64,000 nucleotides of DNA from the NCBI GenBank assembly GCA_036637375.1, contig JAVWMQ010000001.1:1-64000 (forward strand), given 5' to 3'. Below are positions 8,079 through 17,110 of this stretch, one piece after another; the stretch's first letter is position 1; each line of letters opens with the position of its first letter. The DNA is from JAVWMQ01 sp036637375 (lineage in GTDB: Bacteria; Bacillota; Clostridia; Peptostreptococcales; Anaerovoracaceae). A program made the position numbers and the translations under genes. The notes under the pieces are model-generated. The model worked only from the letters and a program-made list of their open reading frames with translations, ran no database searches and had not been told where the DNA came from.

Positions 8079-9257
8079 ATGAAAAAATTATTTACATCAG
8101 AATCAGTTACTGAAGGGCATCCAGATAAAATCTGTGACCAAATATCAGATGCAATCCTTGATGCTATTTTGGCAGAAGATAAAAAGGGAAGAGTTGCAGC
8201 AGAATCAACAGTAAATACAGGATATGCAATGGTAATGGGAGAAATTTCAACTTCATGTTACATTGATATTCCTAAAATTGTTAGAAAAGTTATTTGTGAC
8301 ATTGGATATACAAAGAGTGAATATGGATATGACGGCAATACTTGTGCAGTAATGACTTCAATTGATGAACAGTCATCAGATATTGCAATGGGCGTTGATG
8401 ATGCTCTAGAACACAAAGAAGGAAAAATGAACGATGAAATTGAAGCGATTGGAGCTGGAGACCAGGGCTTAATGTTTGGTTATGCTTGTAACGAAACACC
8501 TGAGTTAATGCCAATGCCAATTGCTATGGCACATAAACTTGCATTACAATTAACAAAAGTTAGAAAAGATGGTACATTGACATATTTAAGACCAGATGGA
8601 AAAACACAGGTTACTGTTGAATATGATGGAGATAAGGTTAAGAGAATTGATACTGTATTAATCTCTACTCAGCATGATCCTGATGTAACTCTTGAGCAGA
8701 TCAAGGCTGATTTAATTGAATATGTAATTAAGCCAATTGTTCCAGCTGAATTACTGGATGATGAAACTAAATATTACGTAAATCCTACAGGTAGATTTGT
8801 AATCGGAGGACCACATGGGGATTCTGGCCTTACAGGTAGAAAAATTATAGTTGATACATATGGTGGATACGCAAGACATGGCGGCGGTGCTTTCAGTGGT
8901 AAAGACCCTACAAAAGTAGACAGATCAGCTGCATATGCTGCAAGATATGCTGCAAAGAATTTAGTAGCAGCAGGATTAGCAGATAAATGTGAAATTCAGC
9001 TAGCTTATGCTATTGGAGTTGCAAAGCCAGTTTCAATTATGGTAGATAGTTTCGGAACAGGTAAGACTTCTGACGAAGAACTTGCAAGAATTGTAGAAAA
9101 GAATTTTGACTTTAGACCAGCAGCAATTATTAGAGACTTAGATCTACTAAGACCTATTTACAAGGATGTTGCTGCATATGGGCACTTTGGAAGAACTGAC
9201 CTTGACTTGACATGGGAGAGAACAGACAAGGCTGAGCTTCTAAAAAATTCATTATAG
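8079..9257 (+). CDS. metK: S-adenosylmethionine synthetase
   Basis: A 392-residue cytoplasmic enzyme that makes S-adenosylmethionine from methionine and ATP. Both family signatures are present: GAGDQG at 125-130 and GGGAFSGKD at 268-276; H14 in the TEGHPDK motif is the expected active-site histidine. The length is typical. It is read from a SAM-I riboswitch leader, giving feedback by its own product, and is preceded by a GGAGGA ribosome binding site. The aspartokinase gene follows 12 bases later in the same transcript. Confidence 0.97.
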   Translation: MKKLFTSESVTEGHPDKICDQISDAILDAILAEDKKGRVAAESTVNTGYAMVMGEISTSCYIDIPKIVRKVICDIGYTKSEYGYDGNTCAVMTSIDEQSSDIAMGVDDALEHKEGKMNDEIEAIGAGDQGLMFGYACNETPELMPMPIAMAHKLALQLTKVRKDGTLTYLRPDGKTQVTVEYDGDKVKRIDTVLISTQHDPDVTLEQIKADLIEYVIKPIVPAELLDDETKYYVNPTGRFVIGGPHGDSGLTGRKIIVDTYGGYARHGGGAFSGKDPTKVDRSAAYAARYAAKNLVAAGLADKCEIQLAYAIGVAKPVSIMVDSFGTGKTSDEELARIVEKNFDFRPAAIIRDLDLLRPIYKDVAAYGHFGRTDLDLTWERTDKAELLKNSL

Positions 9258-9269
9258 GAGATTTAAATT

Positions 9270-10583
9270 ATGGGTATAAAAGTTACTAAATTTGGAGGAT
9301 CATCAGTTGCTGATGCCATTCAAATTGGAAAGATCAAAAGTATTATTGAAGCGGATAGTGAACGTAAATATGTAGTTGTGTCAGCACCAGGAAAGAGATT
9401 TCCTCAAGATAGCAAGATTACAGACTTGCTGTATTCTTGCAAAATGCATCAAAGACATAATTTGCCATACGAACAATTATTTCAGGTAATATGTGACAGA
9501 TATAGAGCAGTTGAGCTTAATCTTGGTGTTGATGCTAATTTAACATCAGAATTCGTAACAATTAGAGAAAACCTTGAAAACGGAGCATCTGAAGATTATC
9601 TAGCAAGTAGAGGGGAATATTTAAATGGTAAGCTTATTGCAACGTATTTAGGTTTCGATTTTATTGACGCTGCAGATGTTATTAAGTTTGATGCAAAAGG
9701 TAGATTTCTTGAAAACGAAACTAACGAAGCATTAAAAGTAGAACTTGCTAAACACGAAAAAGCATTAATTCCAGGGTTTTATGGTGCAACACCAAGTGGA
9801 GAAATCAAGACTTTTTCAAGAGGCGGATCGGATATAACTGGCGCACTTGTTGCGAGAGCTGCTGATGCAAGTGTTTATGAAAACTGGACAGATGTTTCAG
9901 GATTCCTAGTTGCAGACCCAAGAATTGTGCCAGACGCAAAACCAATAGAGGTAGTTTCATACAAGGAACTTAGAGAATTATCTTACATGGGTGCTTCTGT
10001 TTTACACGAAGATGCAATTTATCCTGCTAGAATCTCTAATATTCCAATTAATATTAGAAATACTAATATACCAGAAGATAAAGGAACAATGATAACAGCT
10101 GAACCAGATACAAGTCAAGATAGAGTTGTAACTGGTATTGCAGGAAGCAAGGATTTCACTGTTGTTGCAATATACAAGAGTAGACTTACAGCTGAGAGAG
10201 GATTTATCAGAAGACTTGCAGGAGTTCTTGAAGACTTTGAAATTACACTAGAGCATATGCCAAGTGGAATTGATACAGTATCAGTTGTTATGTCAAATGA
10301 TCAGATTGATGGTAGAATGGATGAAATTGTTGAAGAATTTAATCGTCAATTACAGCCAGATTCAATTGAAGTATTTGAAGATGTTGCACTTATTGCGACT
10401 GTTGGATGTGGTATGTCATCGAGAACAGGTGTATCAGCAAAACTATTTACTGCTTTGGCAGATGCAAATATCAATATACGAATGATTGACCAAGGCTCAA
10501 GTGAAATGAATATTATTGTAGGAGTTAAAAACGTAGATTTTGAAAATGCAATAAAAGCTATTTATGGAGCATTTGTGAATTAG
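9270..10583 (+). CDS. lysC: Aspartate kinase, monofunctional with tandem ACT domains
   Basis: A 437-residue enzyme that phosphorylates aspartate, the first step to lysine, threonine and methionine. KFGGSS (residues 7-12) and SRGGSD are the kinase signatures. Two ACT regulatory domains fill the end (about 295-437), so feedback control by an amino acid is expected. The overall layout resembles the B. subtilis YclM (aspartokinase III) type rather than the alpha/beta-overlapping type, so the symbol lysC is a family label only. It lies 12 bases after metK and thus also under the SAM riboswitch. A strong terminator follows. Confidence 0.92.
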   Translation: MGIKVTKFGGSSVADAIQIGKIKSIIEADSERKYVVVSAPGKRFPQDSKITDLLYSCKMHQRHNLPYEQLFQVICDRYRAVELNLGVDANLTSEFVTIRENLENGASEDYLASRGEYLNGKLIATYLGFDFIDAADVIKFDAKGRFLENETNEALKVELAKHEKALIPGFYGATPSGEIKTFSRGGSDITGALVARAADASVYENWTDVSGFLVADPRIVPDAKPIEVVSYKELRELSYMGASVLHEDAIYPARISNIPINIRNTNIPEDKGTMITAEPDTSQDRVVTGIAGSKDFTVVAIYKSRLTAERGFIRRLAGVLEDFEITLEHMPSGIDTVSVVMSNDQIDGRMDEIVEEFNRQLQPDSIEVFEDVALIATVGCGMSSRTGVSAKLFTALADANINIRMIDQGSSEMNIIVGVKNVDFENAIKAIYGAFVN

Positions 10584-10603
10584 TAACAAAATATTTAAAA
10601 AGT

Positions 10604-10636
10604 ACTGAGAACAACATTTATGTTCTCAGTTTTTTT
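10604..10636 (+). terminator. Terminator after the aspartokinase gene
   Basis: A perfect 10-bp stem ACTGAGAACA/TGTTCTCAGT with a 7-base loop and a run of seven T residues. Confidence 0.93.
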
Positions 10637-10639
10637 GTA

Positions 10640-10695
10640 TAAAAAACAGGATAAAATGTATAGCGATTTTTTGGAAAATGGCTAAAAAACAGGAT
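10640..10695. repeat. Direct repeat of a 13-mer
   Basis: TAAAAAACAGGAT occurs exactly at 10640-10652 and 10683-10695, start to start 43 bases. It lies between the aspartokinase terminator and the promoter of the amino acid transporter. Role unknown. Confidence 0.5.
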
Positions 10696-10762
10696 TTGCT
10701 ATAAATTATCTAAACATTTAATGAATAAATATGAAATATTTTTTAAAAAAATACAAAAAAGG

Positions 10763-10793
10763 TATTGCAATAATATGCAATATAGTGTATTAT
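10763..10793 (+). promoter_or_regulatory. Promoter with overlapping palindrome, amino acid ABC transporter
   Basis: TTGCAA (10765-10770) and TATTAT (10788-10793) are 17 bases apart. An inverted repeat TATTGCA-6 bases-TGCAATA (10763-10782) covers the -35 element and half the spacer, as an operator would. No known regulator is recognised for this sequence. Confidence 0.55.
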
Positions 10794-10838
10794 TATCAAC
10801 ATAGTTAAAAAAAACAGCATGTTTAGGAGGAAAAGAAA

Positions 10839-11603
10839 ATGAAAAAACAAATGAAGAAAATTTTGGCAGTTAGTTTAATGTTAGTTATGATACTTACATT
10901 AGGATCATGTGGCAAAGAAGAGGCTAAAGTTTACAAAGCTGCAATGGAACCTACATTCCCACCTTTTGATACAACAGATAAAGAATCAGGGGAATTAACA
11001 GGGTTTGACGTTGATTTAATGGAAGCTATTGCAAAGGATCAAAATTTCACACTAGAGTGGAAGAATATGGGGTTTGATGGATTGATTCCAGCGCTAAAAT
11101 CAGGAAACATTGATATAATTGCTTCTGGTATGTATGCATCAGATGAACGTAAAAAAGAAGTATCATTCTCAGATACATACTATGATTCTGGCTTAGTTCT
11201 AGCTGTTCAGGAAAAGAACACAACTATTAAAGGGCTAAAAGATGTAACAAAAGATATGGTTCTAGGTGGACAAATTGGTACAACTGGTGGTAAATTAGCC
11301 GAAAAGCTAAAAAAAGAAGGTAAAATTAAAGACGCTAAAATCTACAATGGAGTAGATACTGCTGTACTAGATTTACAAAATGGAACAATTGATGGTCTTA
11401 TTAATGATAAGCCAGTAACACAGACTTATATTAAAGAACAACCTGGAAAAATTAAAATCGTTGGAGAAACTTTAAATGCAGAGGCATACGGAATTGCAGT
11501 TAAAAAAGATAACGAAGAATTATTAAAGAAAATTAACGAAGGGCTAAAAAACCTTAAAGATAGCGGAGAATTTGATAAAATATACAAGAAATGGTTTGAA
11601 TAA
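10839..11603 (+). CDS. Polar amino acid ABC transporter, substrate-binding lipoprotein
   Basis: A 254-residue family 3 solute-binding protein. The N-terminus is a lipoprotein signal with lipobox L21-G22-S23-C24, so the mature protein is tethered to the outer face of the membrane. Motifs such as LTGFDVDLMEAIA and the later stretch IDIIASGMYASDERK are typical of glutamine/arginine/cystine binding proteins. The permease and ATPase genes follow in the same direction. The ligand cannot be fixed from sequence. A strong TTTAGGAGG site precedes the ATG. Confidence 0.92.
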   Translation: MKKQMKKILAVSLMLVMILTLGSCGKEEAKVYKAAMEPTFPPFDTTDKESGELTGFDVDLMEAIAKDQNFTLEWKNMGFDGLIPALKSGNIDIIASGMYASDERKKEVSFSDTYYDSGLVLAVQEKNTTIKGLKDVTKDMVLGGQIGTTGGKLAEKLKKEGKIKDAKIYNGVDTAVLDLQNGTIDGLINDKPVTQTYIKEQPGKIKIVGETLNAEAYGIAVKKDNEELLKKINEGLKNLKDSGEFDKIYKKWFE

Positions 11604-11653
11604 TTTTTAACCAAGGAATAAGGCATATATTGAGATAGCAGGAAGGAAATAAA

Positions 11654-12328
11654 TTGGAAAACTATATACAAGGATTTAAAATTGCATTAAGCGGTGTTGG
11701 AACGACATTATCAATAACAAGTGTAGGGGTAATTCTGGGAGTTACCATCGGGCTTATAGTTGCAATAATGAGAATATCAAACAACAAAATACTAAAAGGC
11801 ATTGCTGTGGTATATGTAGAAATACTGAGGGGAACACCGTTACTGGTACAAGCTTGTATCGCATACTTTGGAATACCAATGATTTTGCAAAGTAATGGAA
11901 TAGACTTTAGATATGAAAGTGCACTTGTGTGTGGTATGGTTGTTTGTGGAATTAATAGCTCAGCTTATGTATCAGAAATCTTTAGAGCTGGATTAAATTC
12001 AATTGATGTGGGTCAAATGGAGGCGGCAAGGTCTTTGGGTATGACTTACTTTCAGACAATGAGATTTGTAATAGTTCCACAAGCCTTTAGGGTTGTATTA
12101 CCTTCACTTGCTAATGAATTTATTACTTTGATTAAGGAAACATCAGTTTTGTCAGTAATTACAATTTCTGAGGTTACTAGAAAAAGCATGCTGTGGACAT
12201 CTGCGACATTTTTACCTTGGCCAGGATATCTTGGCACAGCAGCAGTATACTTAATGATGACAATTCCTTTATCAAAGGGAGTGAATATTTTGGAAAGGAA
12301 GCTATCGAAAAATGATAAAAGTAAATAA
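11654..12328 (+). CDS. Polar amino acid ABC transporter, permease
   Basis: A 224-residue inner membrane permease of the His/Glu/Gln/Arg family. The cytoplasmic EAA loop is seen as EAARSLG (residues 123-129), which contacts the ATPase. Translation most likely starts with TTG at 11654: it has an AGGAAGGA site at a good distance and gives the right N-terminus, and no ATG fits. The gene ends 17 bases inside the next gene, so the ATPase is translationally coupled. Confidence 0.9.
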   Translation: MENYIQGFKIALSGVGTTLSITSVGVILGVTIGLIVAIMRISNNKILKGIAVVYVEILRGTPLLVQACIAYFGIPMILQSNGIDFRYESALVCGMVVCGINSSAYVSEIFRAGLNSIDVGQMEAARSLGMTYFQTMRFVIVPQAFRVVLPSLANEFITLIKETSVLSVITISEVTRKSMLWTSATFLPWPGYLGTAAVYLMMTIPLSKGVNILERKLSKNDKSK

Positions 12329-13034
12329 TTTGACAAAAAAGTTTGGAGATTTAGAAGTTTTAAAAGGTATTAACGAGGAAATCAAGGAGGGTGAGGTTGT
12401 ATGTATTATTGGACCATCTGGGTCTGGTAAAAGTACATTATTAAGATGCCTAAACATGCTTGAAGAACCCTCTCAAGGTGAGGTTATACTTGATGGAGAA
12501 GTAATTAATACTGGTAAAACAGATCTAAATATAGCAAGACAAAAGCTAGGAATGGTTTTTCAAAACTTCAATTTATTTCCCCACAAAAGCGTACTAGAAA
12601 ATATTATGCTAGGACCTGTGGAAGTGAAAAAAATGGATAAAAAAGAAGCAGAGAAAAAAGCTATTGACCTACTTAAAACCGTAGGCCTTGAGGACAAAGC
12701 AGGGGTGTATCCGCCCTCTTTGTCTGGAGGTCAAAAACAAAGGGTTGCAATTGCTAGGGCTCTAGCAATGGAACCTGAGGCTATGCTGTTTGATGAGCCT
12801 ACATCTGCACTTGATCCTGAAATGGTAGGTGAGGTACTTGCAGTAATGAAGCAGCTTGCAGCGCTTGGAATGACTATGGTAATAGTTACCCATGAAATGG
12901 GTTTTGCAAAAGAAGTTTGCGACAGGGTTTTATTTATGGACGAGGGCGTAGTGATTGAGGAAGGAACTCCTCTGGAAATCTTTGATAATCCAAAAGAAGA
13001 GAGAACGAAAGACTTTTTAAGTAAGGTATTATAG
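12312..13034 (+). CDS. Polar amino acid ABC transporter, ATP-binding protein (GlnQ-like)
   Basis: A 240-residue ATPase that powers the importer encoded just upstream. Walker A is GPSGSGKST (34-42), the ABC signature is LSGGQ (137-141), and Walker B ends at D161-E162. Sequence and length are typical of GlnQ/ArtM proteins. The start overlaps the permease gene by 17 bases. A hairpin terminator 46 bases after the stop closes the operon. Confidence 0.93.
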   Translation: MIKVNNLTKKFGDLEVLKGINEEIKEGEVVCIIGPSGSGKSTLLRCLNMLEEPSQGEVILDGEVINTGKTDLNIARQKLGMVFQNFNLFPHKSVLENIMLGPVEVKKMDKKEAEKKAIDLLKTVGLEDKAGVYPPSLSGGQKQRVAIARALAMEPEAMLFDEPTSALDPEMVGEVLAVMKQLAALGMTMVIVTHEMGFAKEVCDRVLFMDEGVVIEEGTPLEIFDNPKEERTKDFLSKVL

Positions 13035-13080
13035 TAAGCTTACATGATACCCATAGAGAACCTTAATATTTAAACAACTA

Positions 13081-13110
13081 AGGAAGCTAACTAAGTTAGC
13101 TTTCTTTTTA
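13081..13110 (+). terminator. Terminator after the amino acid transporter operon
   Basis: Stem AGGAAGCTAA/TTAGCTTTCT with a 5-base loop, followed by TTTTTA. Confidence 0.8.
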
Positions 13111-13159
13111 TGAGCTTTTGTCAGTTGAATTTCCATAACCTGAGAAATCAGAAAAGGGA

Positions 13160-13188
13160 TTGACAAATTTATAACAATCAGACATACT
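13160..13188 (+). promoter_or_regulatory. Promoter for the small membrane protein gene
   Basis: TTGACA and CATACT separated by 17 bases, ending 37 bases before the start codon. Confidence 0.6.
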
Positions 13189-13225
13189 AGAACTATAGTT
13201 ATTTGAAAGGATCGGAGGGAAAGAA

Positions 13226-13555
13226 ATGACCAAAAAAGAATATGGAATTGTTTTAACAATACAAGACATCTTGTTTATAGGGACAGGATTAGGTGCAATT
13301 TATTCACTTCCAACTTGGGCTGTTGTGTTAGGGATTGTACTTACAGTACTTACCTTAATTTATAGGAGTGTGAAGGTTAGATGGTATAAAGCAGAGGGAA
13401 TGTCTTTGGCGTTACAGTTAGTCGGGATTATTGCTATTGTATCTTGCCTATTTATTGTTAAAATACCTGTTTTGTCAGCTTGTGTATTAGCCATTGTTAT
13501 AGTAGCAGCTTCCTATATGGAATATAGAGATATGAAAAAATATATGAAAGAATAA
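13226..13555 (+). CDS. Small integral membrane protein, unknown function
   Basis: A 109-residue protein with about four hydrophobic segments (roughly 8-27, 31-47, 60-77 and 80-98) and a basic-charged C-terminal tail. I recognise no family. It has its own promoter, a GGAGGGAAAG ribosome binding site and its own terminator, so it is a real single-gene unit. Position between two transporter operons gives no clear clue to function. Confidence 0.75.
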   Translation: MTKKEYGIVLTIQDILFIGTGLGAIYSLPTWAVVLGIVLTVLTLIYRSVKVRWYKAEGMSLALQLVGIIAIVSCLFIVKIPVLSACVLAIVIVAASYMEYRDMKKYMKE

Positions 13556-13596
13556 TTTGAAAGTTAATTAATAAATAACTATAAGCATACTTAGTG

Positions 13597-13626
13597 CAGG
13601 AACATTTTTAATGTTCCTGTTTTTTT
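13597..13626 (+). terminator. Terminator after the small membrane protein gene
   Basis: A perfect 9-bp stem CAGGAACAT/ATGTTCCTG with a 5-base loop and seven T residues. Confidence 0.92.
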
Positions 13627-13639
13627 GTGTGAGAAAGTC

Positions 13640-13694
13640 TTTACTTACATTTAACTTTTCCCAGATATTACATTTTACATTAGCTATATATAAT
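13640..13694 (+). promoter_or_regulatory. Promoter region of the phosphonate operon with PHO-box-like repeats
   Basis: A TATAAT -10 lies at 13689-13694, 40 bases before the first gene, without a good -35. Upstream are TTTACT (13640), TTAACT (13651) and TTTACA (13674), close to the TT(A/T/C)A(C/T)A half-sites that PhoP binds in Bacillus; the first two are 11 bases apart, and the third lies about two further periods away. A weak -35 with direct repeats is what an activated promoter looks like. The PhoP link is inference. Confidence 0.45.
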
Positions 13695-13733
13695 TGAATT
13701 AAGATGAAAGTGTAAAAAAAGGAGAAGTAAGTT

Positions 13734-14486
13734 ATGTTGGAACTTAAAAATATAGTGAAAAGCTATAATGACAAAAATGTTCTTGATGGAATTTCTTTGG
13801 AAGTAAAAAAGGGTGAAATAATTTCTATTTTAGGTCCATCAGGGAGTGGTAAGACTACATTATTAAACGGGATATTAGGTATTACTGAATTAACATCTGG
13901 ACAAATAATTTTTGATAATGTTGATGTAACAAATACATCAATGCAGGAAAGGGGATTTAACATTGTTTTTCAGGATTACGCTTTGTTTCCTAATTTGACA
14001 GCTTATAAAAATATAATATACGGGTTGAAAAATAAAAAAGATGCATCGACAAAAGAGGAGGTTGATGAGTTAATTGAACTTTTAAACCTGGGGGAACATC
14101 TGGATAAAAGAATTGGGCAACTATCAGGGGGGCAAAAGCAAAGGGTGGCACTGGCTAGAACTTTAGTCATGAAACCAAAGATTTTGCTTCTTGATGAACC
14201 GTTATCAGCTCTTGATGGTGTAATTAAAGAGTCTATCAAGGAGAGAATTAAAACTATTGCCAAGCAATATGAACTTACAACAATCATTGTAACTCACGAT
14301 CCAGAGGAAGCGTTGACTTTGTCTGATAGGGTTTTAATAATAAATGAAGGCAAGATATCTCAGTATGCTACACCTACACAGATTTTAAATAAACCAAAGA
14401 ATAGTTTTGTTAGAGAGTTTATTTTGAATCAATTAATAATAAAGAAGAACAACATATTTGATTTATTTGGGGAGTGTCATGGTTAG
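13734..14486 (+). CDS. 2-aminoethylphosphonate ABC transporter, ATP-binding protein (PhnT-like)
   Basis: A 250-residue ABC ATPase with Walker A GPSGSGKTT (34-42), signature LSGGQKQR and Walker B LLLDEPLSALD. By sequence alone it fits the broad iron/polyamine/phosphonate group. The assignment to 2-aminoethylphosphonate uptake rests on its operon partners: a fused double permease, a binding lipoprotein, phnW and phnX. The end overlaps the permease gene. A GGAGAAG ribosome binding site precedes the start. Confidence 0.85.
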   Translation: MLELKNIVKSYNDKNVLDGISLEVKKGEIISILGPSGSGKTTLLNGILGITELTSGQIIFDNVDVTNTSMQERGFNIVFQDYALFPNLTAYKNIIYGLKNKKDASTKEEVDELIELLNLGEHLDKRIGQLSGGQKQRVALARTLVMKPKILLLDEPLSALDGVIKESIKERIKTIAKQYELTTIIVTHDPEEALTLSDRVLIINEGKISQYATPTQILNKPKNSFVREFILNQLIIKKNNIFDLFGECHG

Positions 14487-16107
14487 AGGAACACGAGAAA
14501 TAAAAATTATTTATGCCGCTATAGTTTTGTTCTTTGGAATATTCTTGGTTTTCCCAGGAATCATGATGGCACTTGAAATTTTTAGGGATGGAAACATTGG
14601 ACAGGTTTTATATAGGGTGTTTAGTGAAAATGAATTTGGTGAGGCATTTTTAAACAGTATAACAGTTTCGATTTTTTCAGCATTAATAACTGTGATGCTT
14701 GCATTTGTTTTGGCATATAGCGTTCACTTTACAAATATACCGCCTTTTGTAAAAAGTATTATTAAAGTGCTAAGTGTATTCCCAATGCTGCTTCCGACTA
14801 TGACTTATGGATTTGGCATTATGTATTCTTTTGGGGAACAAGGGTTAATTACAAAGATTTTAGGCAGACAATTTTTTGACATATATGGGTTTAATGGACT
14901 GGTTATAGGCTATGTCATTTACACCTTACCAATTGCATTTTTGCTAATTAGCAATACCTTAAACTATGTGGACAAGAATTTTATAATTGTTTCAAAATTG
15001 ATGGGGGATAGTCCTTTGAGAAGTTTTGGAGTAACTATTATTAGGCCTATTGTGGGAACTTTGGGAGCGGCATTTGTTCAAAGCTTCTTTCTCTCATTTA
15101 CGGACTTTGGTATTCCGTCGGCTATTGGCGGGGCATACAGGGTTGTTGCTACTAGCCTTTATGGGACTATGCTAGGTGCAGTTCCAGATTTTGCAGGGGG
15201 AGCTATTATTGCAATAACAATGCTTTTGCCATCTATACTAAGTATTGTACTTTTGACTTGGCTTGACAAATTTAACTTTAGATATGACAAGGTCACTAAG
15301 GTTGTAATAAAGAAAAACAAAATGAGAGATGTACTTTGGAGTCTTATTGCTCTATGTATAATTGGGTTTATGCTGTCGATATTTTTAGTAATATTTATTG
15401 TTCCATTTGCAAAGATGTGGCCATATAGATTGGATTTCACAATGGAAAACTTTAACAGGATTTTGGGAGATGCAAAGATAATCGACATTTACAAAAATTC
15501 AATTTTGGTGGCTCTAGCTACAGCTGTAATTGGGACACTAATAGCTTATGGAGGAGCATTGGTAACAGAGCGAAGCAATTTATCTAAAAGAGTTGCAGGA
15601 GTAATTAGCTCTTTTGCACTTGTGATAAATACGGTTCCAGGTATGGTTCTCGGGCTTGCATTCCTGTTTGCATTTTCAGGGGGAGGATTGCAAAATACAG
15701 TGGTGATTTTGGTAATTTGCAATATAATTCATTTTTATTCAACTCCGTATTTAATGATGAAAAATTCACTCTCAAAAATGAATGGTTCATGGGAAACTAC
15801 GGCAATGTTAATGGGAGATTCGTGGCTAAAAACCATAGTTAGAGTGGTTACGCCAAATGCAAAGAACACGATTTTAGAAGTACTTGAGTACTATTTTATA
15901 AATTCAATGGTAACAATTAGCGCAATAATATTTTTGACTAGCGCAAAGACTATGGTAATGACTTCTAAAATAAAGGAACTTCAATATATGGCTAAATTTG
16001 ATGAGATATTTGTATACTCAATACTAATTTTGGCTACAAACCTAATCGTTAAAGTCATTGTAAAGATAATTACAGGAAGAAAAAAAGGAGAAAGAAATGA
16101 AGATTAA
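14479..16107 (+). CDS. 2-aminoethylphosphonate ABC transporter, fused double permease
   Basis: A 542-residue membrane protein with two binding-protein-dependent permease domains in one chain (about 50-260 and 330-540), each with a conserved EAA-like cytoplasmic loop (for example around KLMGDSPLRSF in the first and AMLMGDSWLKT in the second). This two-in-one form is known for FbpB-like and putative 2-aminoethylphosphonate permeases. I start it at the ATG at 14479, which has a GGGGAG site and overlaps the ATPase gene by 8 bases; a TTG 21 bases upstream is in frame but less likely. It ends 11 bases inside the next gene. Confidence 0.87.
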   Translation: MVRGTREIKIIYAAIVLFFGIFLVFPGIMMALEIFRDGNIGQVLYRVFSENEFGEAFLNSITVSIFSALITVMLAFVLAYSVHFTNIPPFVKSIIKVLSVFPMLLPTMTYGFGIMYSFGEQGLITKILGRQFFDIYGFNGLVIGYVIYTLPIAFLLISNTLNYVDKNFIIVSKLMGDSPLRSFGVTIIRPIVGTLGAAFVQSFFLSFTDFGIPSAIGGAYRVVATSLYGTMLGAVPDFAGGAIIAITMLLPSILSIVLLTWLDKFNFRYDKVTKVVIKKNKMRDVLWSLIALCIIGFMLSIFLVIFIVPFAKMWPYRLDFTMENFNRILGDAKIIDIYKNSILVALATAVIGTLIAYGGALVTERSNLSKRVAGVISSFALVINTVPGMVLGLAFLFAFSGGGLQNTVVILVICNIIHFYSTPYLMMKNSLSKMNGSWETTAMLMGDSWLKTIVRVVTPNAKNTILEVLEYYFINSMVTISAIIFLTSAKTMVMTSKIKELQYMAKFDEIFVYSILILATNLIVKVIVKIITGRKKGERNED

Positions 16108-17101
16108 AAAAATTATAGCGGCAGCGCTAGTAGGTGTCATGGTGATGGTATCTGTTACAGGATGCTTTGGTGAAAAAGGGGCTAGTGACAAGGTTGTTTT
16201 TTATAGCAATGCTGATGATGAGGCAGTTGCAGCTATGGAAGCGGCACTTAAAGACGGCGGATATGATGGCAAATACGTGTTCCAAAGCTTAGGGACATCA
16301 GAACTTAGTGGAAAGCTTCTAGCAGAAGGAAACAAAATTGAGGCTGACTTTATAACTATGAGTTCATATTATGTTGAGGACGCACAGAAAAAGGAAAAGA
16401 TGTTTAAGGATCTAGATTTCAAAGTTGATACAATTAAGGAATATCCTAGCTATGCAGCACCAACAACTTCACAGGAAGGCTCTATATTCATTAATACTGA
16501 GGTTATGAAAGCAAAGAATTTAGATGTTCCAAAGAGCATTAAGGATTTAGCAAATCCAAAGTACAAGGGTTTGATTTCTGTTGCAGATATTAGCACATCG
16601 TCCACTGCATGGTTGCTAATTCAAGCTATAGTAAGTGAGTATGGTGATGGTGAAGAGGGCAAAGCTATTCTAAAGAATATTTACAAGAATGCAGGAGATC
16701 ACATTGAAAGTTCAGGATCAGCACCTCTAAAAAAAGTTAGAGCAGGAGAAGTTGCTATTGGGTTTGGGTTGCGTCAACAAGCAGTAGCAGACAGCAAGGA
16801 TGGACTACCAATTAAATCTATTGATCCAATAGAAGGAAACTTTTCTCTTGAAGAAGTAATTGGAGTTATAGATAAAGGTGATGAAACAAATCCTTTAGCT
16901 ATGGAAATGGCTAAGTGTATCGTTTCAAAGGCAAGACCACAGCTTATGAAGTCTTATCCTATGCCGCTATATAAGGGTGAAAAGTTAGATGAAGCGAATA
17001 AACCTAAATATATTAAAGAATTCAATGAGGCTTTAACTGTAAAACTGTTAGAAAAACATATTAAGTTTTCAGATGAATGCAAAAAAGCAGCGACAAAGTA
17101 G
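16097..17101 (+). CDS. 2-aminoethylphosphonate-binding lipoprotein (PhnS-like)
   Basis: A 334-residue extracellular solute-binding protein of the iron/phosphonate/polyamine type. It has a lipoprotein signal with lipobox V20-T21-G22-C23. Starting inside the permease gene with an AAAGGAG site, it is part of the same tight operon. Location directly before phnW and phnX makes 2-aminoethylphosphonate the likely ligand. Iron-binding relatives share the fold, so the ligand is inferred from context. Confidence 0.87.
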   Translation: MKIKKIIAAALVGVMVMVSVTGCFGEKGASDKVVFYSNADDEAVAAMEAALKDGGYDGKYVFQSLGTSELSGKLLAEGNKIEADFITMSSYYVEDAQKKEKMFKDLDFKVDTIKEYPSYAAPTTSQEGSIFINTEVMKAKNLDVPKSIKDLANPKYKGLISVADISTSSTAWLLIQAIVSEYGDGEEGKAILKNIYKNAGDHIESSGSAPLKKVRAGEVAIGFGLRQQAVADSKDGLPIKSIDPIEGNFSLEEVIGVIDKGDETNPLAMEMAKCIVSKARPQLMKSYPMPLYKGEKLDEANKPKYIKEFNEALTVKLLEKHIKFSDECKKAATK

Positions 17102-17110
17102 GAGGAAAAA

